NCBI GenBank assembly: GCA_029974635.1
Contig: JARKQY010000009.1
Coordinates: 23,257-87,256 of the forward strand
Length of the DNA: 64,000 bases
Source: Bacillota bacterium
GTDB lineage: Bacteria > Bacillota > UBA4882 > UBA8346
Direction of reading: 5' to 3'
In this document: one piece after another, positions 51,747-60,727 of the stretch
Position numbering within the stretch: position 1 is the first letter of the stretch
Layout: the number at the start of each line of letters is the position of its first letter
Notes under the pieces: generated by a model
Databases searched by the model: none
What the model saw: only the letters and a program-made list of their open reading frames with translations
What the model was told of the DNA's origin: nothing
Translations under genes and position numbers: made by a program

Positions 51747-53146
51747 GATAGACCCCCTTGCTTTTTCCCGGAATGTTGGAGGCAGCTTTTAACGAACCCC
51801 CGGGCGAATTCGGGATTGGCCCAAAAATGGAGATGCGGGTACCCGGCCAACAGGTTGGCTGTTTGATAACCGCATTCCCAGGTTTTCAGCTCCGTTCCCG
51901 TCCGGCCTTTGGAAACCGCGAAGCATCTTGTTACTTCGCCGGCCACTTCTATCTCTGAATAATGATACTCGTGGGCAAGAATTGCGAGGCCTTTGGGAGC
52001 CAGAATATTATCAGCCGTCGCCGTTACCGTTACATATCCGAATCTCTTTAATGCTGTTTTCATGCGGCTCTTACCAGGAAGCACGTCCGCCATCTCAAAT
52101 TCCCGGCCCTCGCCACTCGTGATACTTTCTCCCAGATACATGAGTCCGCCGCACTCGGCATAAGCAGGCAATCCGTTTTGAATACGATTTTTAACGTCCC
52201 GGCGCATGGCCGGATTCGCTTGCAGCGTTTCGGCCCAAACTTCCGGATAACCGCCGCCCATATAAAGCCCATCAATATTTTCGGGCAATCCGGAATCGTG
52301 CAGCGGGCTAAAAAACTCAAGTTCAGCGCCTAAAGCCTCCAATAAATCCAGGTTATCCTGATAATAAAAGCAAAAAGCCTTATCTCGGGCGACTGCGATT
52401 CTGGCCGCGCCAATCTTTTCGATTGCAGCGGCTCCAATTTGGCTATCAATTCCGGCAGTCTCCCCGGAGAGCTTTATCAGAAGTTCCAGATCCACCGTTG
52501 CTTGAATCTCCCGGGAGAGCAGCGCGGTTCTTTCCTTAAGATCGGCGATTTCGGCGCTGGTGACGAGCCCCAGATGCCTGCCGGCGATGGAGATCTCCTT
52601 CAGTTTCCGCAAATATCCCAGCACCGCAATCCCGGTATGTTCGGTGATGATCTCCTTTAGAAGTTGGTAATGGGCTTCACCGAATATGTTATTGATGATT
52701 ACGCCCTTGATCCGAATCTCCGGGTTGAAATCGGCGAATCCCTTGACCAGGGCCGCCGCGCTGAGGGAGATGGCTGCCCCGTCGATTACTAAAACTACCG
52801 GGCTCCCGGTGATTTTCGATACATCCGCGGTGCTTCCCGTCTGGGTCGTGCCGCCATATCCGTCATAAAGGCCCATCACGCCTTCGATGACCGCTATATC
52901 GGCTCCGGCTGAATTTTTCGCCAAAAGATACTGGACCGTCCCGTGCGGCAGCATCCAGCTATCCAGATTCCGCGATGCTCTTCCGGTGATGAAAGTATGA
53001 AACATGGGATCGATATAATCCGGCCCCACTTTATACGGCTGCACCTTCAGCCCCCTGGCGGCCAGCGCCGCCATAATACCCATGGCGACAGTGGTTTTCC
53101 CGCAGCCGCTATTGGTTCCGGCGATGACGATCCTGGGAATCTTCAT
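51743..53146 (-). CDS. cbiA: Cobyrinate a,c-diamide synthase
   Basis: 467-residue ATP-dependent enzyme that amidates the a and c carboxylates. The P-loop is AGTNSGCGKTTVAMGIM, substrate-binding motifs include VGPDYIDPMFHTFITGR and VIEGVMGLYDGYGG, and the amidotransferase Cys is in LPAYAECGGLMYLGE. The His is in HLHFWANPEF. It is the first gene of the cbiA-cbiP-cbiB run and is separated from hemL by a dispersed repeat. Confidence 0.95.
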   Translation of the reverse strand: MKIPRIVIAGTNSGCGKTTVAMGIMAALAARGLKVQPYKVGPDYIDPMFHTFITGRASRNLDSWMLPHGTVQYLLAKNSAGADIAVIEGVMGLYDGYGGTTQTGSTADVSKITGSPVVLVIDGAAISLSAAALVKGFADFNPEIRIKGVIINNIFGEAHYQLLKEIITEHTGIAVLGYLRKLKEISIAGRHLGLVTSAEIADLKERTALLSREIQATVDLELLIKLSGETAGIDSQIGAAAIEKIGAARIAVARDKAFCFYYQDNLDLLEALGAELEFFSPLHDSGLPENIDGLYMGGGYPEVWAETLQANPAMRRDVKNRIQNGLPAYAECGGLMYLGESITSGEGREFEMADVLPGKSRMKTALKRFGYVTVTATADNILAPKGLAILAHEYHYSEIEVAGEVTRCFAVSKGRTGTELKTWECGYQTANLLAGYPHLHFWANPEFARGFVKSCLQHSGKKQGGLS

Positions 53147-53214
53147 GGAAGTTGTACTCCAAAGTTATTATCAAAACAGAAAAGCAAAAGCCGTTCAAGT
53201 GGGTCAAAGTTAAT

Positions 53215-53395
53215 TTATAGACAGGATTTATTGGATTAAATCATTTATGCCTTGCTTTTTCCTTTGCCTTTATGAAAATCCATATCTTTAAATCCTATCA
53301 ATCCCTTTAATCCCATTAATCCTGTCCAGTAACCCTGCTTTGGGCTCATTAAATTCACAACATATTTTGGGACGGGATTTATTGGATTTAATCAC
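53215..53395 (-). repeat. Dispersed hairpin repeat between hemL and cbiA
   Basis: One unit of the family at 6166-6403: ACAGGATTTATTGGATTAAA, spacer with TTTATGAAAATCC, AATCC-rich run to CCTGTCCAGTAACC, then GGGACGGGATTTATTGGA. It directly follows the hemL stop codon (minus strand), with no spacing. Confidence 0.8.
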
Positions 53396-54682
53396 TCACA
53401 AACGTGCAAATGCAGCCATAATCCCTTCCTCGGTCTTGATGATATCCTCCCCACTATGGGCGGCGGAGACAAATAGTGCTTCAAATTGGGAGGGTGCGAT
53501 ATAAATCCCGTAATCCAACATGGCGCCGAAATATTTGGCGAATCTAACCGTATCGGAACCGGTGGCCGCTGGATAATCGGTTACTTCCATGTCAGTAAAG
53601 AAAGCCGTCAATACCGAACCAATCTGATTGACGGATAACGGGACGGCATATTTTCGCGCCGCTTCCCGGAAGGCCCCGGCGAGCTTCCCGGCCTTGGCCG
53701 CCAGCTCTTCATAAATGGAAGGGTCACGCTTCAATATTTGCAGGGTTTTAATTCCGGCGGCCACGGCCACCGGATTCCCCGATAATGTTCCGGCCTGATA
53801 TACCGGTCCCACCGGGGAGACCATGGCCATGATCTCTTTTCGGCCGCCATAGGCCCCTACCGGCAGGCCCCCGCCGATGATTTTGCCAAAAACTGAAATG
53901 TCCGGCCGGATCCCGAAAAATTCCTGGGCGCCGCCATAGGCCATCCGGAAGCCGGTAATCACCTCGTCAAAAATAAGAACCACTCCATACCGGCAGGTCA
54001 ATTCCCGCAGCAGTTGTAGAAATTCCATTTTTGGGGGAACAACCCCCATATTGCCCGCTACCGGCTCGATGATGACTGCCGCCAGTTCAGCGCCGGAACT
54101 TTTGAATCGCTCCTCCAATGCTTCACAATGATTATAGGCCGCAGTTAAAGTATTCCGGGCATAGTCACGGGGAACTCCGGCGCTATCCGGCACACCGGTG
54201 GTAAGCGCCCCGGAACCGGCCTTTACCAGTAAACCGTCCGCATGTCCATGATAGCAGCCTTCAAATTTTAAGATTTTATCCCTGCCGGTAAACCCTCTGG
54301 CGAGCCGGATGGCGCTCATCACCGCTTCGGTTCCGGAGTTCACCATGCGGACCATTTCCACCGAGGATACCGCTTCACAGATCATCTGCGCCAGTTCCAC
54401 TTCCCTTCCGGTAGGCGCCCCGAAGCTGGTCCCCTCCGCCACTGCTTCCCGGACCGCTTGGACTACTTCCGGATGGGCATGCCCTAGAATCATGGGACCC
54501 CAGGAACCGACATAATCGATGTATGAATTGCCATCGGCATCAATAATCCGGGAGCCAAAAGCCTTCTGAATAAATGGGGGCGTTAATCCCACCGACTGGT
54601 AGGCCCGGACCGGACTATTCACCCCGCCCGGAATGAGCCCCTTCGCTTTCTCAAACAGCTTTTCGGATTGTATTCTGCTCAT
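53396..54682 (-). CDS. hemL: Glutamate-1-semialdehyde 2,1-aminomutase
   Basis: 428-residue PLP enzyme that converts glutamate-1-semialdehyde to 5-aminolevulinate. [20 protein letters not shown] at the start, [35 protein letters not shown] and the PLP-lysine site [18 protein letters not shown] are all present. Length is normal. With hemA in the same cluster it completes the C5 route to 5-aminolevulinate. The stop codon touches a dispersed repeat. Confidence 0.96.
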   Translation of the reverse strand: MSRIQSEKLFEKAKGLIPGGVNSPVRAYQSVGLTPPFIQKAFGSRIIDADGNSYIDYVGSWGPMILGHAHPEVVQAVREAVAEGTSFGAPTGREVELAQMICEAVSSVEMVRMVNSGTEAVMSAIRLARGFTGRDKILKFEGCYHGHADGLLVKAGSGALTTGVPDSAGVPRDYARNTLTAAYNHCEALEERFKSSGAELAAVIIEPVAGNMGVVPPKMEFLQLLRELTCRYGVVLIFDEVITGFRMAYGGAQEFFGIRPDISVFGKIIGGGLPVGAYGGRKEIMAMVSPVGPVYQAGTLSGNPVAVAAGIKTLQILKRDPSIYEELAAKAGKLAGAFREAARKYAVPLSVNQIGSVLTAFFTDMEVTDYPAATGSDTVRFAKYFGAMLDYGIYIAPSQFEALFVSAAHSGEDIIKTEEGIMAAFARL

Positions 54683-54783
54683 CTCAGCCTCCTAACAGGA
54701 TTGATGTATTAATGGGATTTCATTATTTCCTGCAATTTCGAGGATGTTCGTCCCGTGTTCAGCGTTTTGTGTTTAAATTCTAA

Positions 54784-54840
54784 ACCCGCAACAAGAAAAG
54801 CTTTCACACTTCAAACTTCACCCTTCACACTTCATTTGCA
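54784..54840. repeat. Short CTTCACACTTCAAA-type tandem repeat
   Basis: Imperfect tandem words CTTTCACACTTCAAACTTCA and CCCTTCACACTTCA. It runs over the 3' end of hemB, so the last HemB residues come from it. Probably slippage-derived. Confidence 0.55.
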
Positions 54841-55801
54841 GCCACCCGGCAATCTGCTTGGCGAAATAAGTGATAATAATTTTGGCGCCGGCCCTTTTGA
54901 TGGCGGTCACCGCCTCCAGTACCGCCCCCCGTTCATCGAGCCAGCCGTTTTGGGCCGCAGCCTTTATCATCGCATATTCTCCGCTGACGTTATAAGCGGC
55001 CACCGGAACCTGAAACCGGCTGCTCACTTCATGGATCACATCAAGATAAGCCAAGGCCGGCTTCACCATCACCAGATCCGCCCCTTCCTCGATATCTAGT
55101 TTCACCTCACGCAAAGCCTCGTTGCGGTTTGCATAATCCATTTGATAGGTTTTTCGGTCTCCGAAGGCCGGTTTGGAGCGGGCGGCGTCGCGGAAAGGCC
55201 CGTAAAAAGAAGAAGCGTACTTGGCGCTATAGGCCATGATTACGATGTCGCTGAAACCTCGTTGGTCCAGTTCCCGGCGGACCACGCCGATTCTGCCGTC
55301 CATCATGTCGGATGGCGCAATAATATCCGCTCCTGCTTCGGCGTAACTCACCGCGGCTCTGGCTATCAGGTCAACCGAAACGTCATTCAGCACCCGGCCG
55401 TCCTGAATCAGGCCGCAGTGTCCATGACTGGTATATTCACACAAACAGACATCGGCCATGAGCAAAAGACCGGGAAATTTCGGCCTGGCCGCCCGTAAGG
55501 CCCGCTGGACGAGGCCATTGGAGTCATAGGCCCCTGAGCCGGCTTCATCTTTCACATCCGGGACGCCGAAAAGCAGCACCCCCGGTATGCCGTAACCTTG
55601 AACTTCATCCAGTTCCGCAAGGAAATTATCGATTGAAAGCTGATAAATACCCGGCATGGAGGGAATCTCATTGCGGATTCCCTTGCCTTCCACGATAAAT
55701 ACGGGATAGATCAGATCATCCACCCCAATGGAAGTCTCCCGCACCAGCCGCCGCATCGCCGCGCCGGTTCGTAATCTTCTGGGCCGTTTCAGCAAGTCCA
55801 T
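54818..55801 (-). CDS. hemB: Delta-aminolevulinic acid dehydratase (porphobilinogen synthase)
   Basis: 327-residue enzyme joining two 5-aminolevulinates into porphobilinogen. The zinc-type cysteine motif DVCLCEYTSHGHCG marks the metal class. The Schiff-base lysines lie in MAYSAKYASSFYGPFRDA and MVKPALAYLD. ATG overlaps the hemD-part stop as TAATG, so it is translationally coupled to the fusion gene upstream. Confidence 0.96.
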   Translation of the reverse strand: MDLLKRPRRLRTGAAMRRLVRETSIGVDDLIYPVFIVEGKGIRNEIPSMPGIYQLSIDNFLAELDEVQGYGIPGVLLFGVPDVKDEAGSGAYDSNGLVQRALRAARPKFPGLLLMADVCLCEYTSHGHCGLIQDGRVLNDVSVDLIARAAVSYAEAGADIIAPSDMMDGRIGVVRRELDQRGFSDIVIMAYSAKYASSFYGPFRDAARSKPAFGDRKTYQMDYANRNEALREVKLDIEEGADLVMVKPALAYLDVIHEVSSRFQVPVAAYNVSGEYAMIKAAAQNGWLDERGAVLEAVTAIKRAGAKIIITYFAKQIAGWLQMKCEG

Positions 55802-57324
55802 TATCGTTCCTCCGCCATTTCGGTTAATTTCGCTACCAGCCCGTCAATGGTGTATTCATCGGCGGTGGCGGCAACCGTCAACCCCGCATCCGATGCCGTC
55901 CGGGCAGTAATTGGGCCAATACAGACCGTTTTAATCCGCGCAAGCGCGCCCATATTTTCCGGCCCCACGGCCGCTATAAAATGGGTTACCGTCGCGGAAC
56001 TGGTAAAAGTCATAAAGTCCACCCGGCCGGCAGTAATCTGATGCAATATTTCTTTCCGGGGCGCCTCTTCGGTTACGGTACGATAAACAACCAGATCAAC
56101 CAAGTCGATCTTGTTTTCCGCCAAGCCGTCCGCCAGTTCGCGACCGGCAATATCGGTCCGGGCCAGCAGCACCTTTTCCCCCGGCGCCACTTTTTTAACC
56201 AACCCGGCCAATAAATCCCCCGTGGTATACCGGTCGGGCACATAGTCGGCATTCAACCTCAGCCGGTTCAGTTCTTCCTCCGTGGCTGCCCCGACAGCGG
56301 CCAGTTTTCGCCCGGATAAGCCGCGTATGTCAATCCGCCGGGCCCGCATTCTATTAAAGAAAGCTGTTACACCGTTTACACTGGTAAATACCAGCCAGCC
56401 AAATTCATCCAAGTTTTGAAGCGCTTGATCAAAGGCTGCGAAATCCAGCGGTTCAGCGATTTTAATCACCGGAAACTCCAGGACTTCTCCGCCCAGTTCC
56501 TCAATGCGTTCAGCCAATTTACCGGCTTGTTGCCGTGCTCGCGTAACCAATATCCGTTTCCCCGCCAGTTTTCCCTTGGGGAACCAGTTCAGCTTTTCCC
56601 GGAGCTTGACCACATCGCCGATTACAGTTACCGCGGGTGACTGGATGCCAGCCTCCGCTATTTTCGCCGCGATCTCCGCCAGGGTTCCCGTAACCACCCT
56701 TTGGGCCCCGGTGGTGCCTTTTTCAATGACCGCCACCGGGGTGGAACGGTCTTTCCCGTGTTTGACTAAATTGCTTGCAATCTCCGGCAGGTTTTTTACT
56801 CCCATGAGAAATACCATGGTTCCCGCTATTCCGGCCAGAGCACCATAATCAGTGGCGCTGCCGCTTTTATCGGGCCGTTCGTGTCCGGTGATAATATGCA
56901 ATGCTGAGCAATAGTCCCGGTGAGTGACCGGTATACCGGCATAAGCAGGGACCGCAATAGCTGAAGTCACTCCCGGAACCAGCTCGAACTCAATTCCGTG
57001 CTCATGGAGAAATTCGGCTTCCTCGCCGCCTCTGCCAAACAGACAGGGATCGCCGCCCTTAACCCGGGCTACCGTTTTACCCTCGAAAGCCTTTTTCACC
57101 AGTATTTCATTGATCTCCTCCTGGGGAACCGGATGGCGTCCGGGAGTCTTCCCCACATCGATAAACTCAGCGTCCTCACGGGCAAAACCCAGCGCCTTCG
57201 CGCCAACCAGCCGGTCGTAGACAATAACCTCCGCTTTACGGATACACTCGGCTGCCTTTAACGTCATTAATTTATAGTCACCGGGTCCAACCCCCACAAT
57301 ATAAACCTTACCATAACCCGCCAC
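55801..57324 (-). CDS. cobA-hemD: Uroporphyrinogen-III C-methyltransferase / uroporphyrinogen-III synthase fusion
   Basis: 507-residue bifunctional protein. Residues about 1-245 are the SAM-dependent SUMT that makes precorrin-2 (VYIVGVGPGDYKLMTLKA, RVKGGDPCLFGRGGEEAEF, VPGVTSAIAVPAYAGIPVTH). Residues about 255-507 are HemD, which cyclises hydroxymethylbilane (KRILVTRARQQAGKLAERI, LVFTSVNGVTAFF, FTSSATVTHFI). Such fusions are known in Bacillota. The stop overlaps the hemB start, and the start overlaps the hemC stop, showing a tight operon. Confidence 0.96.
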   Translation of the reverse strand: MAGYGKVYIVGVGPGDYKLMTLKAAECIRKAEVIVYDRLVGAKALGFAREDAEFIDVGKTPGRHPVPQEEINEILVKKAFEGKTVARVKGGDPCLFGRGGEEAEFLHEHGIEFELVPGVTSAIAVPAYAGIPVTHRDYCSALHIITGHERPDKSGSATDYGALAGIAGTMVFLMGVKNLPEIASNLVKHGKDRSTPVAVIEKGTTGAQRVVTGTLAEIAAKIAEAGIQSPAVTVIGDVVKLREKLNWFPKGKLAGKRILVTRARQQAGKLAERIEELGGEVLEFPVIKIAEPLDFAAFDQALQNLDEFGWLVFTSVNGVTAFFNRMRARRIDIRGLSGRKLAAVGAATEEELNRLRLNADYVPDRYTTGDLLAGLVKKVAPGEKVLLARTDIAGRELADGLAENKIDLVDLVVYRTVTEEAPRKEILHQITAGRVDFMTFTSSATVTHFIAAVGPENMGALARIKTVCIGPITARTASDAGLTVAATADEYTIDGLVAKLTEMAEER

Positions 57325-58220
57325 TACTTTTTCCTCCGTTCCAAGATCCGCTCCGCCAAAGCTTCACCTAAAGCAACCGCATCTTGCTTGTTCCCCGCAA
57401 CCGAGTCCCGGTAAACCTCCGATTTATCCTCCAGCGCCAGCATCCCGTACACCGTCATCCGGTCTCCGGCGATGACTGCATGGGCCCCGATGGGAATGCC
57501 GCAACTGCCGTTCATTTTGATTAAATACGCCCGTTCGGCGCTGACGGCCAGGGCGGACTCCTCATCATGAACACTGGCGCGGAGATAAGCCAGATCCTCG
57601 TCTTTTCGGGTTTCGATGCAAAGGGCTCCCTGCCCTACCGCAGGGATAATATCACTGACTGCGAAGCATTGCGCGCATTTATCTTCAAGCCCCAGCCGTT
57701 TTAAACCGGCCATGGCCAGCATGATAGCGTCAAATTCCTGATTCAGCAGCCGGTTAAGCCGGGTCAGGACATTCCCCCGTATGTTTTTCACCTGCAGTCC
57801 CGGTCGCTTTTGAAGAAGCTGAACTTCCCGGCGCGTACTGCCGGTTCCGACCACGGCGTTTTCGGCAAGCTGTTCCAGTGTTCTGCCGTCCGCCGTAACC
57901 AGGGCGTCCCTGGGATCTTCCCGCCTGGAGACAGCCGCGATAATGAGTTCCCCGGGCAAATCGGCAGGCATGTCCTTCATGCTATGGACGGCGATATCAA
58001 TCGTTTTATTAATTAAGGCGGTCTCCAATTCTTTGATGAACAATCGTTTACCGCCGATCCGGTCCAGCCGCCTGTCCAGAATCCGATCCCCGGTGGTTTT
58101 CATGGGAACCAATTCAAACTCCCAATCCGGGAACTTGTTTTGGACAGCGGCAATCACCCATTGGCTCTGCGCTACCGCCAGATGGCTTTCCCGGGTTCCA
58201 ACCCTAATTATCTTCTTCAT
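57324..58220 (-). CDS. hemC: Porphobilinogen deaminase (hydroxymethylbilane synthase)
   Basis: 298-residue enzyme that links four porphobilinogens to hydroxymethylbilane. RVGTRESHLAVAQSQWV, TVAVHSMKDMP-type sequence (DIAVHSMKDMPADLP) and the dipyrromethane cofactor Cys in LIKMNGSCGIPIGAHA are present. The ATG at 58220 follows GGAGA by eight bases and overlaps the previous gene by 17 bp. Confidence 0.96.
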   Translation of the reverse strand: MKKIIRVGTRESHLAVAQSQWVIAAVQNKFPDWEFELVPMKTTGDRILDRRLDRIGGKRLFIKELETALINKTIDIAVHSMKDMPADLPGELIIAAVSRREDPRDALVTADGRTLEQLAENAVVGTGSTRREVQLLQKRPGLQVKNIRGNVLTRLNRLLNQEFDAIMLAMAGLKRLGLEDKCAQCFAVSDIIPAVGQGALCIETRKDEDLAYLRASVHDEESALAVSAERAYLIKMNGSCGIPIGAHAVIAGDRMTVYGMLALEDKSEVYRDSVAGNKQDAVALGEALAERILERRKK

Positions 58221-58854
58221 TTTGATATTCTCCAAAAATCATTTCGATTCTGGCCCAAACCTGCCGGTTATCAGTTGTTTCAGCGCCAAATACCGCCTCG
58301 TCCAGGATCCTGTCCAATATGTCCCGGCGCCGGGTTTCACTTTTAATCTCAGCCAACGCTCTTTCACGGCATGTTTCCAATATTCCGATCATACCCCTGT
58401 CTATGCTCCCGGTAAGCATCTGATCGATTTTTTTACGGATACATTTTGAGAGCGCCGGATATTTTCCCGAGGTTGAAATGCCGATGACCAGATCGTCTTT
58501 TTTAACTACCGCCGGAAAGATAAAGGTACATTGCGCCGGATTATCGGCGCTATTCACCAGGATGCCGTTCTTGACCGCATCATGATAGACTTTTTCATTC
58601 ACCGTCCGGTCATTGGTTGCGGCCACCGCTAAAAACGCTCCGGCCAGATCCGTTTCCGAATATTCTCTGGCGATATGAGTGATCTTTCCCCGTTGCTGAA
58701 ACTCTTGCACCTCTCCGGACAGGGCCGGACTCACCACCAGGATTTCCGCATCAAAGTCAACCAGAGCGTCGATTTTCCGGCCCGCCACCTTTCCGCCGCC
58801 GATCACGACAGACTTCTTTCCGCTTAAATCAATAAAAACAGGGAAAAACGCCAT
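58204..58854 (-). CDS. Precorrin-2 dehydrogenase / sirohydrochlorin synthase (CysG N-domain type)
   Basis: 216-residue NAD-dependent enzyme. It starts FFPVFIDLSGKKSVVIGGGK with VAGRKIDALVDF (Rossmann binding), and has NPAQCTFIFPAVVKKDDLVI and GISTSGKYPALSKCIRKKID, the CysG-A/SirC/Met8 signature. It oxidises precorrin-2 to sirohydrochlorin, the entry to the anaerobic corrin pathway and to siroheme. It lies six bases after cbiJ and overlaps hemC. Confidence 0.93.
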   Translation of the reverse strand: MAFFPVFIDLSGKKSVVIGGGKVAGRKIDALVDFDAEILVVSPALSGEVQEFQQRGKITHIAREYSETDLAGAFLAVAATNDRTVNEKVYHDAVKNGILVNSADNPAQCTFIFPAVVKKDDLVIGISTSGKYPALSKCIRKKIDQMLTGSIDRGMIGILETCRERALAEIKSETRRRDILDRILDEAVFGAETTDNRQVWARIEMIFGEYQNEEDN

Positions 58855-58860
58855 TCTCTA

Positions 58861-59736
58861 TCAAAACCTCCCCGGCATACCCTCAAGAAATTCCATCACT
58901 GCCTCGATCGTACTCACTTCGTTCGGATAATTCACTTTCGGACGTTCCACCACGATCACCGGAATATCAAGCCTGGCGACAGCTTCAAGTTTCGCGCCAG
59001 TCCCGCCTGTATCCCCGCTTTCCTTGGTGACCATTACTGCCGCATTACAGTGACGTAACATTTCCAGATTCATTGATACCGAAAAAGGACCTTTCATGGC
59101 AATAATATTCCCACTAGTCAAACCGGCTTCCTCGCATTGTAAAAGCCTCCGGCTGTCCGGCAAAATTCTTACAAAAAGCCGGTTTTTATAATCCGTTATT
59201 TTTCCGATAAACAACCCCAAGTGGTTGCTGCCAATAGTTAAAAAAATATTTCCGGCAAACCGGTTGGCAGCTTCCGCAGCGGCTGCGAAGCTGTTAACTT
59301 TGTGAATATTTGCTCCATCCGCCATGGCGCTTTTGCGTTCAAACCGTAAATAACTGATTGACGCTTCGCTGCACGCCTTCATGGCATTGATGGAAGCTTC
59401 CCGGGCAAAAGGATGGGAAGCGTCAATTAGGCAGGATAACGCCTGATCCCGGATCAAATTACAGATTTCAGTAGCGTCGAGTTTTCCTTGATATATTTTG
59501 ACTGATTTAGGCCCCCGAAACCCTGTGGTTACTCCCTCTTCCGCAGAAGACCTTTCGCAAAAGAGCGCGCGCACCCCCGAATAGGATGTGCGAGTGAGTT
59601 TATTTTCCAAATAGCCCTTCAATAGTTCCTGTCCATAGCTTGTGGTTACCGTCGCGATTACATCCCATCCGGCTTGCCAAAGCCGCCCGGTGATCTCCCG
59701 GCCATCCGCCGTACCGGCCATGACCATTACCCGCAT
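58861..59736 (-). CDS. cbiJ: Cobalt-precorrin-6A reductase
   Basis: 291-residue CbiJ/CobK reductase that uses NAD(P)H to reduce cobalt-precorrin-6A to 6B. RVMVMAGTADGREITGRL begins the nucleotide fold; CLIDASHPFAREASINAMKA, YLRFERKSA and MKGPFSVSMNLEML are family features. TVEAKESG-type ending appears as VMVTKESGDTGGTGAKLEA. ATG at 59736 follows AGGTG. It is separated from cbiH by a dispersed repeat. Confidence 0.92.
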   Translation of the reverse strand: MRVMVMAGTADGREITGRLWQAGWDVIATVTTSYGQELLKGYLENKLTRTSYSGVRALFCERSSAEEGVTTGFRGPKSVKIYQGKLDATEICNLIRDQALSCLIDASHPFAREASINAMKACSEASISYLRFERKSAMADGANIHKVNSFAAAAEAANRFAGNIFLTIGSNHLGLFIGKITDYKNRLFVRILPDSRRLLQCEEAGLTSGNIIAMKGPFSVSMNLEMLRHCNAAVMVTKESGDTGGTGAKLEAVARLDIPVIVVERPKVNYPNEVSTIEAVMEFLEGMPGRF

Positions 59737-59794
59737 GCACACTTCACCTACACCCTTATACTCTTAAATCCATATTTCTTGTCAAAATCTACAA

Positions 59795-59992
59795 ACATAT
59801 TTTTAGACGGGATTGACAGGATTTATTGGATTAAACCACTTTACCTTCATCCTTGACTCTGCTTTTATGAAAATCCCATATCTTTAAATCCATAATCCCC
59901 AAAATCCAGTTAATCTTGTCCAGTTACCTTGTTTTGGGCCTATTAAACTCACAAACATATTTTTAGACGGGATTAACAGGATTATTGGATTA
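59795..59992 (-). repeat. Dispersed hairpin repeat between cbiH and cbiJ
   Basis: One unit plus an extra end: AGACGGGATTGACAGGATTT, TTATTGGATTAAA, CTTTTATGAAAATCCC, AATCCCCAAAATCCAGTTAATC, CCTTGTTTTGGGCCTATTAA, then CACAAACATATTTTTAGACG and GGATTAACAGGATTATTGGA. The cbiH stop codon (TAA) is made by its edge. It leaves a 253-bp gap in an otherwise overlapping operon. Confidence 0.8.
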
Positions 59993-60727
59993 AAACATTT
60001 TATATCCCCTGGGGGTAATCATTCTGCCGTTGGCAATATAAGTCTGGGAGTTTCCGATGATCACCACGGTAAACATATCAATCTCGAAGTCCAGCATGTT
60101 TTCAAGGGTGGCAACCTGATATGTTTCGTCTTCCCTGGCCGCGTTGCGGACGATTCCCACGGGAGTCGCCTCATTACGGTATTTAAGAATGATCTTGCGG
60201 GCTGTTTCCAGGTATCCGGTCCGGCTTTTACTTTTCGGATTATACAGACAGATCACGAAATCGCCGGCGGCGGCACATTCAATCCTTTTATAAATCAATT
60301 CCAGCGGAGTCAGCCGGTCGCTGAGACTGATAACCGCGAAATCATGCATAATCGGGGCTCCTAAAACCGCCGCCGCCGCATTCGCCGCAGTCACACCCGG
60401 TATGATCTCAACCGCCACCGGCTGGCCCGATTTGTTTACCACTTCCAGCATGATCCCGGCCATGCCATAAATTCCGCTGTCCCCACCGCTGATCAGGGCC
60501 AGGTTCTTGCCTTCCAAGGCTTTTTGCAGCGCAGTTTCACAGCGTTCAACCTCTTCCGTCATCCCGGAACGGATAAATTCTTTCCCCGGAAAATTATCCT
60601 TGATTAAATCCACATAAGTACGGTACCCAATGATAATCTCAACCTTTTCAAGTACTTTTTGGGCTCTCGGGGTCATCTCCCCCGGATCTCCCGGCCCGAT
60701 TCCCACCACATATATTTTAGGCGTCAA
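59990..60727 (-). CDS. cbiH: Cobalt-precorrin-3 C17-methyltransferase
   Basis: 245-residue SAM methyltransferase of the CbiH/CobJ type that methylates C17 and drives ring contraction. KIYVVGIGPGDPGEMTPRAQ starts it; ALISGGDSGIYGMAGIMLE and VEIIPGVTAANAAAAVLGAP are class motifs. PIMHDFAVISLSDRLTPLE is specific to CbiH/CobJ. It overlaps hemA by four bases. The stop and last residues touch the dispersed repeat. Confidence 0.95.
   Translation of the reverse strand: MTPKIYVVGIGPGDPGEMTPRAQKVLEKVEIIIGYRTYVDLIKDNFPGKEFIRSGMTEEVERCETALQKALEGKNLALISGGDSGIYGMAGIMLEVVNKSGQPVAVEIIPGVTAANAAAAVLGAPIMHDFAVISLSDRLTPLELIYKRIECAAAGDFVICLYNPKSKSRTGYLETARKIILKYRNEATPVGIVRNAAREDETYQVATLENMLDFEIDMFTVVIIGNSQTYIANGRMITPRGYKMF

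Noticed and set aside
54784..54840. Regulatory element between hemL and hemB
   Set aside because: It is a slippage-like tandem of CTTCACAC/TTCAAA words overlapping the hemB end, without symmetry or conserved motif.
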